A stretch of 64,000 nucleotides of DNA. It comes from Musa acuminata AAA Group. Taxonomy: Eukaryota > Streptophyta > Magnoliopsida > Zingiberales > Musaceae. Made by a program: the position numbers and the translations under genes. Under the pieces are notes generated by a model. That model ran no database searches. It saw only the letters and a list, made by a program, of their open reading frames with translations, and was not told the DNA's origin. Position 1 is the stretch's first letter. Each line of letters begins with the position of its first letter. Shown in pieces: positions 1 through 11,022 of the stretch. The stretch is from assembly GCF_036884655.1 (NCBI RefSeq), contig NC_088345.1:32152501-32216500 (forward strand). The letters run 5' to 3'.

Positions 1-156
1 TATTACGCTCTTCCGTACGCTTTTAAAGTTAATACCTTTATAAAACAGTTTTTCATCGGAAACATATTTAATCGCAATGAAGTTTTGAACCGAAGTAATC
101 TTTCCACTGCACTAATTCACCCCCCCCCCCTCTTAGTGTCAACTCTTTTCCTAACA
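1..156 (+). mobile_element. Element E, 3' end of 5' LTR (truncated by window edge)
   Basis: This is the last ~156 bases of a long Sirevirus-like LTR. It matches the end of the LTR at 3065-4649 almost base for base, including the C-rich tract before 'tcttagtg' and the terminal 'cctaaca'. A tRNA-type primer binding site follows directly, so this is the 5' LTR of an element whose beginning lies outside the window. Confidence 0.85.
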
Positions 157-158
157 AT

Positions 159-170
159 TAGTATTAGAGC
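159..170 (+). promoter_or_regulatory. Primer binding site of element E
   Basis: The sequence tagtattagagc is two bases after the LTR end. It is a decayed form of TGGTATCAGAGC, the complement of the initiator tRNA-Met 3' end used to prime reverse transcription in copia elements. Confidence 0.75.
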
Positions 171-206
171 CTCGTAATTTCTTATTTAATTTAATACCCA
201 AGAGAA

Positions 207-1151
207 ATGACTCTTTTTGGCTTTCAAGAGGGTCATTCTCACATTCGTCCTCCCTTGCTCAATGGGACGAACTACACATATTGGAAAACTCAAATGAGAG
301 TTTTCTTACTTTCTTTGGATTTAAATTTATGGAGTATTATGGAAAACTGTTTTCAAATGTCTTCTCTTCCAATGAACTATTAGAATGATTTGGAGAAGAA
401 GATTTTTTCTTTAAATGCTAGAGTTATGAACGCTCTATTTTGCACTTTGGATAAAATTGAGTTTAATCGGGTTTCTACTTGCGAAACGACTTTCGATATA
501 TGACACACTCTCAAAATTACACATAAAGACACCAATAGAGTAAAGGTTTCGAAGATTAATCTTTTAATTTATGACTTCGAATTATTTCATATGAAACCAA
601 GTGAAACCATTGGAGACATATACACTCGTTTTACAAATGTCATCAATGGTTTAAAAGCACTTGGTAGAAGTTTTTCGGATTTTGAACTTGTAAATAAAAT
701 TTTATATTCTCTTAATAAGAGTTGAGATCCAAAAGTAACGGCAATACAAAAAGCTAAAAACCTAAATAACATACAACTTAAAGAACTAATTGGATCTTTA
801 ATGACCTATGAAATGACCAATGTGGTACAAAACGAACATGAGAACAACCTTCGAAAGAACAGGAAGGATTTTGGACTTAGAACAATCGAAGACCACTCAA
901 GCATAAGCTCAAGTGATGGTGAACTTGAACTCCTCACTATGAATTTTAAAAAGTTCATAAAATAAAAATTAAAGAACAAAAAGAATGCAACTACTTGCTA
1001 TGAATGCAAGAAGATGGAAGCACTTTGGGACGAATCAAGCTCATGTGAAGATGAGGAGAAAATCAACAAAGACGAGGAGGCAAACTATGTCTTAATGACT
1101 TTCAATGACGAGATAATCAAAACTCCTTTAATTTATTTCGAAATTACATGA
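207..1151 (+). pseudogene. Degenerate gag of element E, zinc knuckle missing
   Basis: A copia Gag reading frame starts MTLFGFQEGHS and runs through the DUF4219/UBN2-type region (NYTYWKTQMRVFLL; FNRVSTCETTFDI; MKPSETIGDIYTRF) to a stop after FEIT. Several in-frame stops (in NY*NDL, DI*HTL, NKS*DPK, FIK*KLK) show it is dead. Where related Gags have a full CCHC knuckle (CYECKKPGHYK...C), this one has only CYECKK and jumps to MEALWDESS. It ends with the tail PLIYFEIT, which recurs in elements C and F. No protease, integrase or RT follows. I therefore read it as a gag-only, non-autonomous Sirevirus-like element. Confidence 0.85.
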
Positions 1152-3064
1152 TGTTTTTCATGAGTTATTTTTAATTTAGTTTAGAATAATTATTTTTCTT
1201 GAAAATTATATGTTTAAAAATAAAATGAAAATATAAAAATTATGATCATGCTAGTAATTTTGAAAATGATAATAAAAATTATATATTTTATGTTAAAGGA
1301 ATAAAATATTAGATTTAAATCTAATGATGATCCTATGTATGTTTTTAAAAAAGAAATAATATGTATCTTGATGATTTCTGATTTTGATTGAAACCATACT
1401 TGATGTCTTAATGAAAATGTTAAGAGGTTTGATATCATGCTTAATGTGAATCTATGCATGATGATTTGAAGAAATTATGATTTTTGGGTAATTTATGATT
1501 TATTGATCTTGATGGTTTTTATGATGAAATTTATTTTTCGATTCTAAACGATTGATGTATGTTCTTATTTGGCATAAAAAGACAATGGCATACTTGTATG
1601 AAACTAACAACTTAAAATGAAACATCTCTATCTTATCGAGTTTTGAATAAGAGATTAAAATATATATTTATATTATTTTTAATCTCTTGAACTATGAAAG
1701 TGATTTTGATGATTTGATGATTTAAATTTGAATAAATTTTTTTTATCCAAATCATGATCTTGATTCCTTAATATTTATAAATTAAGATTTATTATGAATC
1801 AAGATTTTTTTTAATCATTCTCCTACGATTCTACTTGGTATTTTCTTGAGAGGAAATTTTTTAAATGAATCATGATTTTTCGGAATTATAATTTTTATGA
1901 TTCATAATGAATTGAGAGATATTATACATGAATCTAGATCGTTTATGTGTTCTCTCATGACATATCTTTGCTATAAGAATGTCTTCATCTATATCATGAT
2001 CTTGAATTCTCGATATTGATACTTGAAAATTTTCTACGAATCAAGATCTTGTTTTTGAGCTCCCATGTTTCTTTTTGTTATTTACTAAAAATGAGATTTG
2101 TCAAAGTGAATCATATCTATTGATATGCATGAATTGAGATCTTGTTCTCCTACTATTCTTTTTGCTATTCACCAAAAAGAAGACTTATTCTAATAAACCA
2201 TGATATACTACTTAACATCTTTTAAGGTTTATGACTTGAATTTTATGATGTAAAATTTCTTATATTCATGAAGTATATCTCATCACCAAGTTCTTCTTGA
2301 TATTCTTCTTGTAATGATATGAATGCATGCAATACTATGATTTTGACATTCATGACTTGATTTTTTGATGATTGAAATAAAGACTAGAATATTGATGTAA
2401 TCATGAATGGTGATTTGGTATTATGCATGCAATACTTCAACTTGTGATATTGATGCATGCAATGATGAAATATTCATGATAAAAAAATTGTTTTGACATT
2501 CATAACTTGATTTTTCATGTTTGTTATTTATTTTTGTCATAATTTAAAAATTGATGAATTGCACCATTGTTTTGTTATTCCACTCTTTTTGCCAATGACA
2601 AAGGGGGAGAAAGAATTTTTAATATGTACGTCATGAAAAAAGGTAAACTTATTAGCTTGCACAAGTCAAGAAGATGTAAAAATATGTTAGCTTGCTCATC
2701 TCAAAAGAGAAGCAAAGATTGCTAACTTGCATATTTCAAGAAGCAAAAGTTGCCTTCTTGAACATCTTAAATATTGATAGCTTACATGATGTAAAACTCA
2801 AAATTTTTACTAGCCTGCAATGATGATAAAACTTGAGATTTATTATGCAATGATTTGAACTTGGATGTCTAAAAACACTTGCTAGTTGTACTGCTCCTTT
2901 TTGTTGATGACGAAGGGGGAGAAGTATGATGTTATGCATAAGTTTATGATAACATGTTGCTTAAATTTTTTAATCCAAGAGTCTCTATCAATATGACATA
3001 TTAATAGGGGGAGTTTGTTTAAACTCCGTCATCAATTGGTTGTCATCATAAAAAAGGAAGAGAT
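1152..3064 (+). mobile_element. Element E untranslated internal region with polypurine tracts
   Basis: About 1.9 kb of AT-rich sequence without a credible gene lies between gag and the 3' LTR. It contains repeated purine-rich cassettes: 'caatgacaaagggggagaa' near 2593, 'gatgacgaagggggagaag' near 2906, 'taatagggggagttt' near 3002, and a decayed 'aaaaaaggaagagat' directly before the LTR. Several polypurine tracts are a hallmark of the Sirevirus lineage. The tract next to the LTR should prime plus-strand DNA synthesis. Confidence 0.75.
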
Positions 3065-4649
3065 TATTGAATCTCAGATTTTGATGATAAAACCAATTGA
3101 TAACTATTTATAAATTGATATGCATTTTGAGTGATGCAGGAGGCTTCGATCAGGATGAGACAATTAAAGTAGAAAGTATTATGTTGGGTCAGTGAAACAT
3201 GTCAGAAGATTGGACATCTAGTCGGAGGATCGGATAATGTATCGACAGAAGACTTCAGGCTATAGATTCGAGCATTGAACTAAGAAGAGTAGAAATTATG
3301 CCAAGGATATCAGAATTGCGGAGGTAAACTGACCGATTGGGCAATAGGCCGCAAGAGAGGATGATGCGTCGAAGAATTGGATGAAGTTTCGATGGACCAA
3401 TAACATGCCAGACAACATGATTCATGCTTAGTAATAATTGTCTAGATCAAATTATTGTTTTACATGTGTACGATTAACTACGATAGCAAGGCATAAAGCA
3501 AAATGAAGTCCCGGAGTCAAGAACATAATTTCGTTGGGAGTTCGAGAGTTCGTCGGAAGTCCGGACGTTCATCGGAAGTTCTATCGGAATTGACCGAGAA
3601 GTCCCAAAGCTTACTAAAGAAGCTCATCAGAACTCGTCAAGAAGATCATCATGAAGTCTAAGAGCTTGCCGGGAGTCCGCTAGAACATTATCGAGAGATC
3701 GTCGAAAGTTCGTCGGAAGCTCATCGGAAGAAACTAAGACTTACGGACTTTGTTTAGCTTAGTAAATGTCTTAAAATTTATAGTTAGCACATAATAGGGA
3801 TTAAAATTGGGCCAACTCAATTAAAGGATAGTTAGGCCAAGAGAAAGGCCCAAACAGTGACCAAACAAGTAAAATCATTGTGGCACAATCTCCGAGACTA
3901 TGTCAGGCAGTGGTACTACCAGTTTGGGTGGTGGTACCACCCAAACTCAGTCTCTGAGATTGTTTGGGCAATGGTACCACTAGTCTAGGTAGTGGCACCA
4001 CTAGTTTGGGCGGTGGTACCGCCCAATGTCAGGCTGTAGGCAGTGGTACCACCCGTACCCTAAAATTTCAGGGGTTTAAATTTTGAGCTCTAAATTTGAA
4101 TCAATTTAGGGCCTATAAATACCTCAGCTATTTCTACATAGATAAGCAAGAGATATTGAGCAAAACCCTATGATTCTAAAGTTATAAACCTTAGAAAGTT
4201 GAGTTCCTCCTCCCAAAGCTTAGAGAGAGTTCTAAGGGATGTGTGAGAGGGATACCTTGTAAAGGAGGGTTATAAAAGGTTATCTCCTAAACATGTGAAA
4301 AGGAGAAAAGGGGTATAAAAGGGTAGTTGATCTTTGCCTATTGAAAGAAGACTGATAGTGGATGCCGGTGGCCTTGACGGAAGAGGAATCGACGAAGTGG
4401 ATGTAGATCATGACGATCGAACCACTATAAAAATCTGGTTTGCATTTCTCTTGTGCAATTTACTTTACTACAAACCACTTTACTTGCTTTACATCTATTA
4501 TGCTCTTCAGTATGCTTTTAAAGTTAATACCTTTACAAAATAGTTTTTCATCGGAAACATATTTAATCGTAATGAAGTTTTGAACCGATTAATCTTTCCG
4601 CTGCACTAATTCACCCCCTCCCCCCCTAGTGCCGACTCTTTTCCTAACA
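3065..4649 (+). mobile_element. Element E 3' LTR
   Basis: The LTR starts tattgaatctcag (TG has decayed to TA) right after a purine tract and ends cctaaca. It has the family layout: a region of repeated 'gttcg..gg.agt' phrases (3530-3740), decayed palindrome-type motifs of the 'ggtggtaccacc' kind (3905-4055), a TATA-like 'cctataaatacc' at about 4111, a transcribed region with 'aaaggag' phrases, and a C-rich tract before the end. Its last 150 bases match bases 1-156. The flanking duplication cannot be tested because the 5' end is outside the window. Confidence 0.85.
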
Positions 4650-5114
4650 TCACCTATATCATGATTCACTATCTTGCCTATGATATAGAGATGTCACCAG
4701 TGACCTGAGGACATGGTATGCTTGGTCGAGTCCCTCGAGGGTATATCATCGAATTAGGCTCATCTTGTAACGATGGTGTTGACTTAACCTGATATCATGA
4801 TTGGTTGAGTCCCTCATGACTATGGTGGTACGGAGGCCGAACAAGACGGGAAACATAAGGAGTTGTGATCGATAAGAGTACCTTTTGGGCTTAGTGTGAT
4901 TGGTTGAGTCCATCGAAGTTACACTAAGACGCTGATTGGATCTCGATCTCTACTAGAAGTATGTCGGAGACTTCCATTTCATGTGCTGAGGGTGTCGCGT
5001 GACTCGCTAGTAAAATAGTGTGAGCATATTAAGATAGAAGTCCATATCTTGATTGTTTCTTTTTTACAAAATATGCATGTTATTTATTTCTACTGCATCT
5101 TTATTTTTAGAAAT
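4650..5114 (+). mobile_element. Element A leader (old copia element)
   Basis: No gene is seen in this stretch. It lies just upstream of the copia gag of element A and is probably its untranslated leader. A short phrase close to 'ttggttgagtccctc' occurs three times (about 4731, 4801 and 4900). The 5' LTR of A is not visible. It was presumably lost or lies beyond the insertion or deletion boundary with E at 4649/4650. Confidence 0.45.
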
Positions 5115-6716
5115 ATGTCGCTTTCAAATCCCTTATGTATTATACTTGATGTCAACCGCTTTACTGGTCTAAATTATATGGATTGGTTCCGCAACTTGAG
5201 AATTGTTCTCACGATAGAGAAAATCGCGTATGTCCTTGATATAGTGATGCCTACGCTCGAGGAAGGGGCAAGGTAGGATGAGATTGCTTGCTATGTAAAG
5301 TACATGGATGACTCTACTCTTGGTCAGTGTTATATGTTGGGCTCTATGGCTCCTAAGTTACAGAGACAGTATGAAAAGATGGATGTCTGATCCATTCTCT
5401 TACATGTCTGAAACTGTTTGAGGAATAGAGGACTCAGCAATATAAGATATCCAAGAGCCTCTTCTGCGCTAGGATGACTGAGGGGACACCTGTTCAAAAC
5501 CATGTTTTAAAGATGATTGAGTGGATAAAGAAACTCACAGGTCTAGAAATGATCCTAGAGGATAACCTATGTGTAGATCTTGTGCTTCAATCCCTACCAG
5601 ATTTCTTTTTACAGTTCATAATAAATTTTAATATGAACAAGCTTGAGGTGACTCTCACTGAACTCCTCAATATGTTGAGGGAGGTAGAAAGCACTATAAA
5701 AAAGAGAAGCCAGTTCCCTAACCTGGTGAGACCAGAAAGAAAAGAAAAGCAGAAAAGTCCCTTAAAAAGGGCAAGGGTAGATTGAGTAAAACAAAGGTTG
5801 CTAAGAAAGACCCGGCAAAGGATAAAGGCTAATGTTTCCACTGTGGCAAAGATAGGCACTAGAAAAGAAACTGCAAAGAGTACCTTGCATAGAGGGCGAA
5901 ACAATAGCTTGGAGAAGCTTCAAGTACATTCATGATCAGCCTCCATTTAGTAGACTCTTATGATAACACATGAGTATTGGATACTGGTTGTGCTTATCAT
6001 ATTTATAATTCATTACAAGTTCTGATAAGACCTAGGAGACTAGCGAGAGACGAGATAGACCTCAAGATGGGCAATAGAGCAAAAGTTGCTGTAGTAGCTG
6101 TTAGCGAGGTCACCCTACATATGCTTGGTGGAGCTATTATTGCATTGGATGCATGCTATTTTATTCCTTCTATTATTAAAAATATTATTTTCATTTCATA
6201 TTTAATAATTAGTGTATATAAATCAGTTTTTAAGAACAATCGTTGTTCAATATTATTAGATGATGAGATCATCATGAGAGGAATATTGCATAATGGTTTG
6301 TTTATACTATACACTACTCCACATATCATATCATGAATGTAAATGTGTCTAAGAGAAAATGAGATAAGGTGAATAATGCATATCAGTGGCATTGTAGGCT
6401 AGGTCACATCAATTAGGGAAGGATCCAAAAGTTGCTAAAAGTTGGATATCTAGATACATTCGACTATGAGTCATATACAACTTGCGAGCTTTGCCTTCGT
6501 GGAAAACTAACAAATTATCATTTTAATGGAACTAGAGAGAGAGCTACTAAGCTGTTGGAACTCATACATAGTGATATATATTGACCTATGTCAACTCATG
6601 CAATAGGTGGTTATTCTTACTTTATTACTTTTACTGATAATTTCTCAAGGTATGGACATGTGTGCTTGATGAAGTATAAGTCTGAGGTCTTTGAAAAATT
6701 CAGAGAGTATAAGAAT
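5115..6716 (+). pseudogene. Element A gag-protease-integrase, part 1 (degenerate copia)
   Basis: The gag starts MSLSNPLCIILDVNRFTG. Its UBN2-type region includes ILQSLP-like and NMNKLEVTLTELLNMLRE sequence (5580-5690). A CCHC knuckle starts near 5833 (CFHCGKD.H....C). A copia aspartic protease follows with LDTG at 5977-5988, then the GAG-preintegrase HHCC region (WHCRLGHIN near 6388). The integrase core begins with its first catalytic Asp in HSD (~6570) and YSYFITFTDNFSRYG. Frame breaks and stops are frequent. The frame stops at 6716 only because element B is inserted in the integrase; it resumes at 15274. This gag type differs from the Sirevirus-like gags elsewhere in the window. Confidence 0.85.
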
Positions 6717-7245
6717 TGTTGAATCTCGGATTTTGATGATGAAGTCAATTGTCATTTGTTATCTAATCTATGTGTTGAGATAAGTGTGCAGGATTAACTA
6801 CGATGAGAGTAAGACAAGCAGCAGGTGTTGCGCCGGAGTCAAAATCATGATCACGTTGGGAGTTCGAGAGTTCGACGGAAGTTCGGACGGTCGTCGGAGG
6901 TTCAGCGAGAACAGATCCGAGAAGTCCAGAAGCTTGCCAAGCGAAGCTCGTCGGAACTCGCCAAGTGGATCGTCGCAAAGTCCAGGAGTATGCCGGATGT
7001 CCGCAGAAGGATCACCGAGGGTTTATCGGATGATCGACGGAAGTTCGCCGGAAACTCGCCGGAAGAAGCGATTGACGCATCGGAGCATAGCTGCAGAAGT
7101 TGTCTTAGAGTTAATCGTAGTTAGCACGATGATTAAGCTTGAAAATGGGAGGTGATCCCATTAGCTTAATCTTGGGGCAATTGGGCCCCTGAAAAGATTC
7201 AAATTGGGCCGAATGGAGCGAACCATTCGGACCCTGATTGCACCA

Positions 7246-7580
7246 GGCGGTGCAACCGCCTAGGACAGGAGGTGCAACCGCCTGGGCTGCGGGACTGGGC
7301 GGTGCAACCGCCCAGGCCATGTCTTCCAGCGAGACTGGGCGGTGCAACCACCCCAGCCAAGAGGTGCAACCGCCCAGGGCTCAGTCTCCAAGCGAGACTG
7401 GGCGGTGCAACCTCCTCTGTCAAGAGGTAGCACCGCCAGAGCTCAGACTTCGAGCTCTGCCAGGCGATGCAACCACTGAGCTCAGTCTTCGAGCTCTGGC
7501 AGAGAGGTGCAATCGCCTGAGCTCAGTCTTCGAGCTCTGCCAGGCGGTGCCACCTCTCCAGTCAAGAGGTGCAACCGCCT
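7246..7580 (+). repeat. Palindromic GGCGGTGCAACCGCC-type array in the U3 of B
   Basis: The near-palindrome ggcggtgcaaccgcc and variants (gaggtgcaaccgcc, ggcggtgccacc) occur about every 25-45 bases just upstream of the TATA box. They are separated by phrases such as 'gagctcagtcttcgagctctg'. Clustered palindromic motifs upstream of the TATA box have been described for Sirevirus LTRs. They are CpG-rich and are candidate transcription-factor or methylation targets. The 3' LTR has one extra unit (13854-14210). Confidence 0.85.
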
Positions 7581-7639
7581 GATCCCGGAATTCCGGGATT
7601 TGATCGTTTTGAGCTCCAAATTTGAATTGGGTTGGGGCC

Positions 7640-7647
7640 TATAAATA
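7640..7647 (+). promoter_or_regulatory. TATA box of the B 5' LTR
   Basis: The sequence tataaata sits in 'ggcctataaataccc' immediately after the palindrome array. The same string occurs at the same place in the other LTRs of this family here (for example 60375, and on the minus strand near 16617, 28887 and 38727), which supports it as the core promoter. Confidence 0.8.
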
Positions 7648-8180
7648 CCCTACCCATTCAACACTGAAAGAAAACAGATCCACACCAAATTGTTGATCTT
7701 TTCAGTGATTCTAAGAGCTCAAATTTGTGTAAAGTCCTAAAGTTCTCCTCCTTCTGTTCTTTAAGTCTTGAGTTGTAAAGAGAGGAGAGAAAGGATCTGT
7801 AAAGGTTGTCTCCTAAGCCTGTCAAAAGGAGAGAAACTGTAAAAGGGCAGTTAGCCTTCGCCCATTGAAGGAAGGCAGCTAGTTGACGTCGGTGACCTCG
7901 TCGGAGGAGGAAGCCAAAAGTGGAGTAGGTCAAGACTGACCGAACCACTCTAAATCTCTGGTTTGCTTTTACCTTGAGCACTTTATCATTACTGCAAACC
8001 TCCTACATTGCTACTGCCCTCTGCGCCTTTACGAACGAGTTTCTAAGCTCTGATCTTTCAGAATCTGCATTCAAACGTAAATCGTGTTTTCGTACGATCT
8101 TCACACTGCAGTTTACGCTTACATTCGGATTCCATTTATAACTGCAAACTGCTTTCTACGTAAAACGCTTTTCAAGGTGC

Positions 8181-8546
8181 AAAACTACATTTAGACGTAA
8201 AGTTACGTTTAGACGTAAAACTGCGTTTAGACGCAAAACTGCGTTTAGACGTAAAACTGCGTTTAGACGTAAAACTGCGTTTAGACGTAAAATTGCGTTT
8301 AGACGTAAAACTACGTTTAGACGTAAAACTGCGTTTAGACGTAAAATTGCGTTTAGACGTAAAACTACGTTTAGACGCAAAACTGCGTTTAAACGTAAAA
8401 CTACGTTTAGACGTAAAACTGCGTTTGGACGTAAAACTGAGTTTAGACGCAAACTGCGCTTAGACGCAAACTACGCTTAGACGCAAACTGTGCTTAGACG
8501 CAAACTGCGCTTAGACGCAAAACTGCGCTTAGACGCAAACTGCACT
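8181..8546 (+). repeat. 18-bp tandem repeat in U5 of B
   Basis: Units of about 18 bp (tgcgtttagacgtaaaac) are repeated roughly fifteen times, then grade into ~17-bp units (gcttagacgcaaactgc). An array of different length occupies the same place in the 3' LTR (14811-15142). Related arrays lie in LTRs F (61100-61352) and G (28083-28325, reverse). A long open frame on the minus strand here (repeating LRLNAV) is a by-product of the multiple-of-three unit, not a gene. Confidence 0.9.
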
Positions 8547-8671
8547 GTGATTCTGCTTTTATATCGAAATCGTTTTTTATCGGACGAACGCAGCTTTCGT
8601 TTTTAAATTACTGTAAGATTACCGCTGCACTAATTCACCCCCCCCCTCTTAGTGCTCTCGATCCTAACAAT

Positions 8672-8683
8672 TGGTATCAGAGC
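8672..8683 (+). promoter_or_regulatory. Primer binding site of element B
   Basis: An exact tggtatcagagc lies two bases after the 5' LTR. It is the canonical initiator tRNA-Met primer site of copia elements. Confidence 0.9.
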
Positions 8684-8719
8684 GAGGTTAACTCTCTAAA
8701 GGATTAAAACCCAAGAGAG

Positions 8720-10303
8720 ATGGCATTCGCCGGAAACCAAGAGGGGCATTCTATTACACGTCCACCCATGTTCAGTGGAACGGACTACACCTACTGGAAG
8801 ACCCGAATGAGGATCTTTCTTATTTCTATGGATTTTGAACTGTGGAACCTTGTTGAAAATGGATTTTCAAAATCTTCTCTTCCAATGATCGATTGGAACG
8901 ATTCGGAGAAGAAGGCTTTCGCTCTTAATGCAAAGGCTATGAATGCCCTATTTTGCGCACTTGATAAAAACGAGTTTAATCGTGTTTCAACTTGCGAAAC
9001 TGCATTTGATATTTGGCACACACTTGAAGTGACCCACGAGGGCACAAGTAGAGTGAAAGAGTCAAAAATCAATCTGTTGCTGCATTCTTTTGAACTTTTC
9101 CGAATGAAACCGAGTGAAACCATTGGCGACATGTTTACCCATTTCACGGATGTCATCAACGGTCTAAAAGGACTCTGAAAAAGTTTTTCGGATTTTGAAC
9201 TCGTAAATAAAATACTAAGATCCCTTCCTAAAAGTTGGGATCCTAAAGTCACTGCCATTCAAGAGGCAAAAGATCTGCGCAACTTCCCTCTTGAAGAACT
9301 AATCGGGTCATTAATGACCTACGAAATGACTTGCAAAGCTCATGAAGAGCAAGAAGACATCCTTCCAAAGAACAGGAAGGATATGGCACTTAAAACTTCT
9401 GAATGCCACTTGAGAGAAAACTCAAGTGATGAGGACTGTGATGATGACTTGGCACTTTTGACAAGAAAGTTTAAGAAATTCTTCAAAAGAAACAAGTTTA
9501 AAAACGATGTGAAAAATAAACTTGAACCCAAGAAGGACCAAGTGATCTGCTACGAATGTAAAAAGCCGGGACACTACAAGAATGATTGTCCCCAAGTCAA
9601 AAGAAGAACATCAAAGAAGAAGGCTCTTCAAGCAACATGGGATGACTTGAGCGCATCTGAAGAAGAGGAGTCCAACACCGAGCAAGTTGCTCATTACGCC
9701 TTAATGGCCATCGGAGAAGAGGTAACGGATTTATTAGATGCTGATTTATCTTTCGATGAATTATTAAATGCCTTCAATGACTTATTTGACGAATGCAAGA
9801 GTATAAGTAGAAAATATAAATTGCTGAAAAAGATGCATGATAGTCTTACTTGTGAGTTTGATAAGTTAAAAGTTGAACATCATGATAGTTTAAATTCATG
9901 TATCAAATGTCATGATCTAGAAACTATGCAAAAAGAAAACCTGCTACTCAAGGACACCTTGAAGAAATTTGAGGTCGGTAGCAAGTCATTAAACATGATC
10001 CTTGCAAACAAGGGTCACATTCCAAAAAGGAGCGGGATTGGATTTGTGAGAAATCCTCACCAAAATCCAACCACCTTCGTAAAAGGCTCCATCTTACATG
10101 TTCAACACCAAACCAAGTGCAACTTTTGTTGCAAATCTGGACACAAGACACATTGTTGTCCATTCAAGAAAATAAGTCCAAACAAATTAATTTGGGTTCC
10201 TAAAGGAACCATGATAAACTCTATGCAACATGATAGAAAATGTAGATCTATTTATGAGGCACCCAAAAGCAAATGGGTTCCTAAAGATCATCCCTTCCTA
10301 TAA
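8720..10303 (+). pseudogene. Element B gag, one in-frame stop
   Basis: One frame of 528 codons starts MAFAGNQEGHS. It has the DUF4219 start (GTDYTYWKTRMRIFL), the UBN2-type region, and two CCHC knuckles: CYECKKPGHYKNDC near residue 277 and CNFCCKSGHKTHCC near residue 467. It ends SKWVPKDHPFL, the sequence that in element J lies just before the protease. A single TGA at 9176-9178 (codon 153, where relatives have Gly in GLGKSFSDF) interrupts it; the frame is otherwise open. Full-length Gag would package element RNA; the stop may be recent or tolerated if Gag comes in trans. Acidic and coiled-coil-like sequence lies between the knuckles. Confidence 0.9.
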
Positions 10304-11022
10304 AAACATTAAAAGTCTAGGCCGGAGCAAGAAATAATATTCTGCTCCTTGACTCTCAATGGTCATAAACCAAGAATCAAAAAGGAACTCGCAACGCTTA
10401 AGTAACAAGTGGAAGTTGTGAAATCACAAATACGATACAACCTTATTAGAAACGTATGATATCCAAATTCACATAAATATGTCATGATCTTAAAAGGGAT
10501 ACCAAACAAACATACGTATGCACGTTAAAAGATCTATCTTGATCGTACAAGAGCTTCTTCCTTAAATAAAAACTCATACGAAATCATGTAACAAACATTA
10601 ATTGCTCTGAAACTCTCCTCAAGGCAAAGGCTCCCTAATCAAATCATATTAGGTGCTCACTAGCTGCAGGCGGTGGCACCTCTCCAGCTGGCGGTGGCAC
10701 CTCCAGCTATCACGGGTTGCCAGAGGTTGCACCGCTCCAGCCAGAGGTGCAACCGCCAGCAGCTCTGCCCTTTAAACCCACACTAGGGCCGGCTATGGAA
10801 CCGACCCCAACTCACCCCCATTTCCTCCTCTACTCTTCCAAGTCTCCTCCATTCCCATTTCACTCCTCTAAGCCTTCCAAATACCTCCCATTTCGGAGCA
10901 AAACATCAAGAATCCTTCCTTCTCTTGAAGATTTCACAAAGGTACTCTCTAAGAAGCTCTTAAATTCTGTTTTGTTCTTCATTTACTTTAGCTTATCATC
11001 ATCCCTCTAAACAGCAGTAGTT
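10304..11022 (+). promoter_or_regulatory. Gag/env-like spacer of B with an LTR-like palindrome cluster
   Basis: No protease, integrase or RT is found here, where pol should begin. From 10304 to about 10655 the sequence is AT-rich and unrecognised. From about 10668 to 10760 it contains four or five copies of 'ggcggtggcacc' and 'gaggtgcaaccgcc', as in the U3 array of the LTR, followed by 'ccctttaaaccc' at about 10768. A pyrimidine-rich stretch then leads to the env-like ATG at 11023. This looks like a second promoter region for the env-like gene. That reading is inference from motif resemblance only. Confidence 0.4.

Larger units (their letters stand above)
6717..8669 (+). mobile_element. Element B 5' LTR
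   Basis: A 1,953-bp LTR beginning tgttgaatctcgg and ending gatcctaaca. In order it holds a section rich in 'gttcg.cgga' phrases (6850-7090), a GC-rich palindrome array (7246-7580), a TATA box at 7640, a 5' transcribed section with 'aaaggagagaaa', an 18-bp tandem array (8181-8546), a C-rich tract (8637-8647) and the end. U3 probably ends a little downstream of the TATA box. Confidence 0.92.

Noticed and set aside
6784..7155. Arg/Ser-rich ORFs repeated at 13392-13763, 29379-29705, 39195-39599 and 26004-26310
   Set aside because: They lie in the U3 'gttcg.cgga' section of LTRs. Their recurrence follows the LTR copies and not a gene.
7238..7582. Pro/Gly/Ala-rich ORFs over the U3 arrays (also 13719-14212, 59637-60032, 28907-29306, 38945-39226)
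   Set aside because: They overlap GC-rich palindrome arrays in LTRs on both strands, with no domain and no start context. They are shadows of repeats.
8156..8452. Minus-strand ORF of repeating LRLNAV units
   Set aside because: It is the translation of the 18-bp U5 tandem array. Unit length divisible by three keeps it open by chance; the same occurs at 14786-15142 and on the plus strand at 14905-15111.
8181..8546. CRISPR-like array
   Set aside because: Units are contiguous with no unique spacers, in plant LTR DNA.
8672..8683. tRNA gene suggested by TGGTATCAGAGC
   Set aside because: Only the 12-base primer binding site is present; no cloverleaf could be formed around it.
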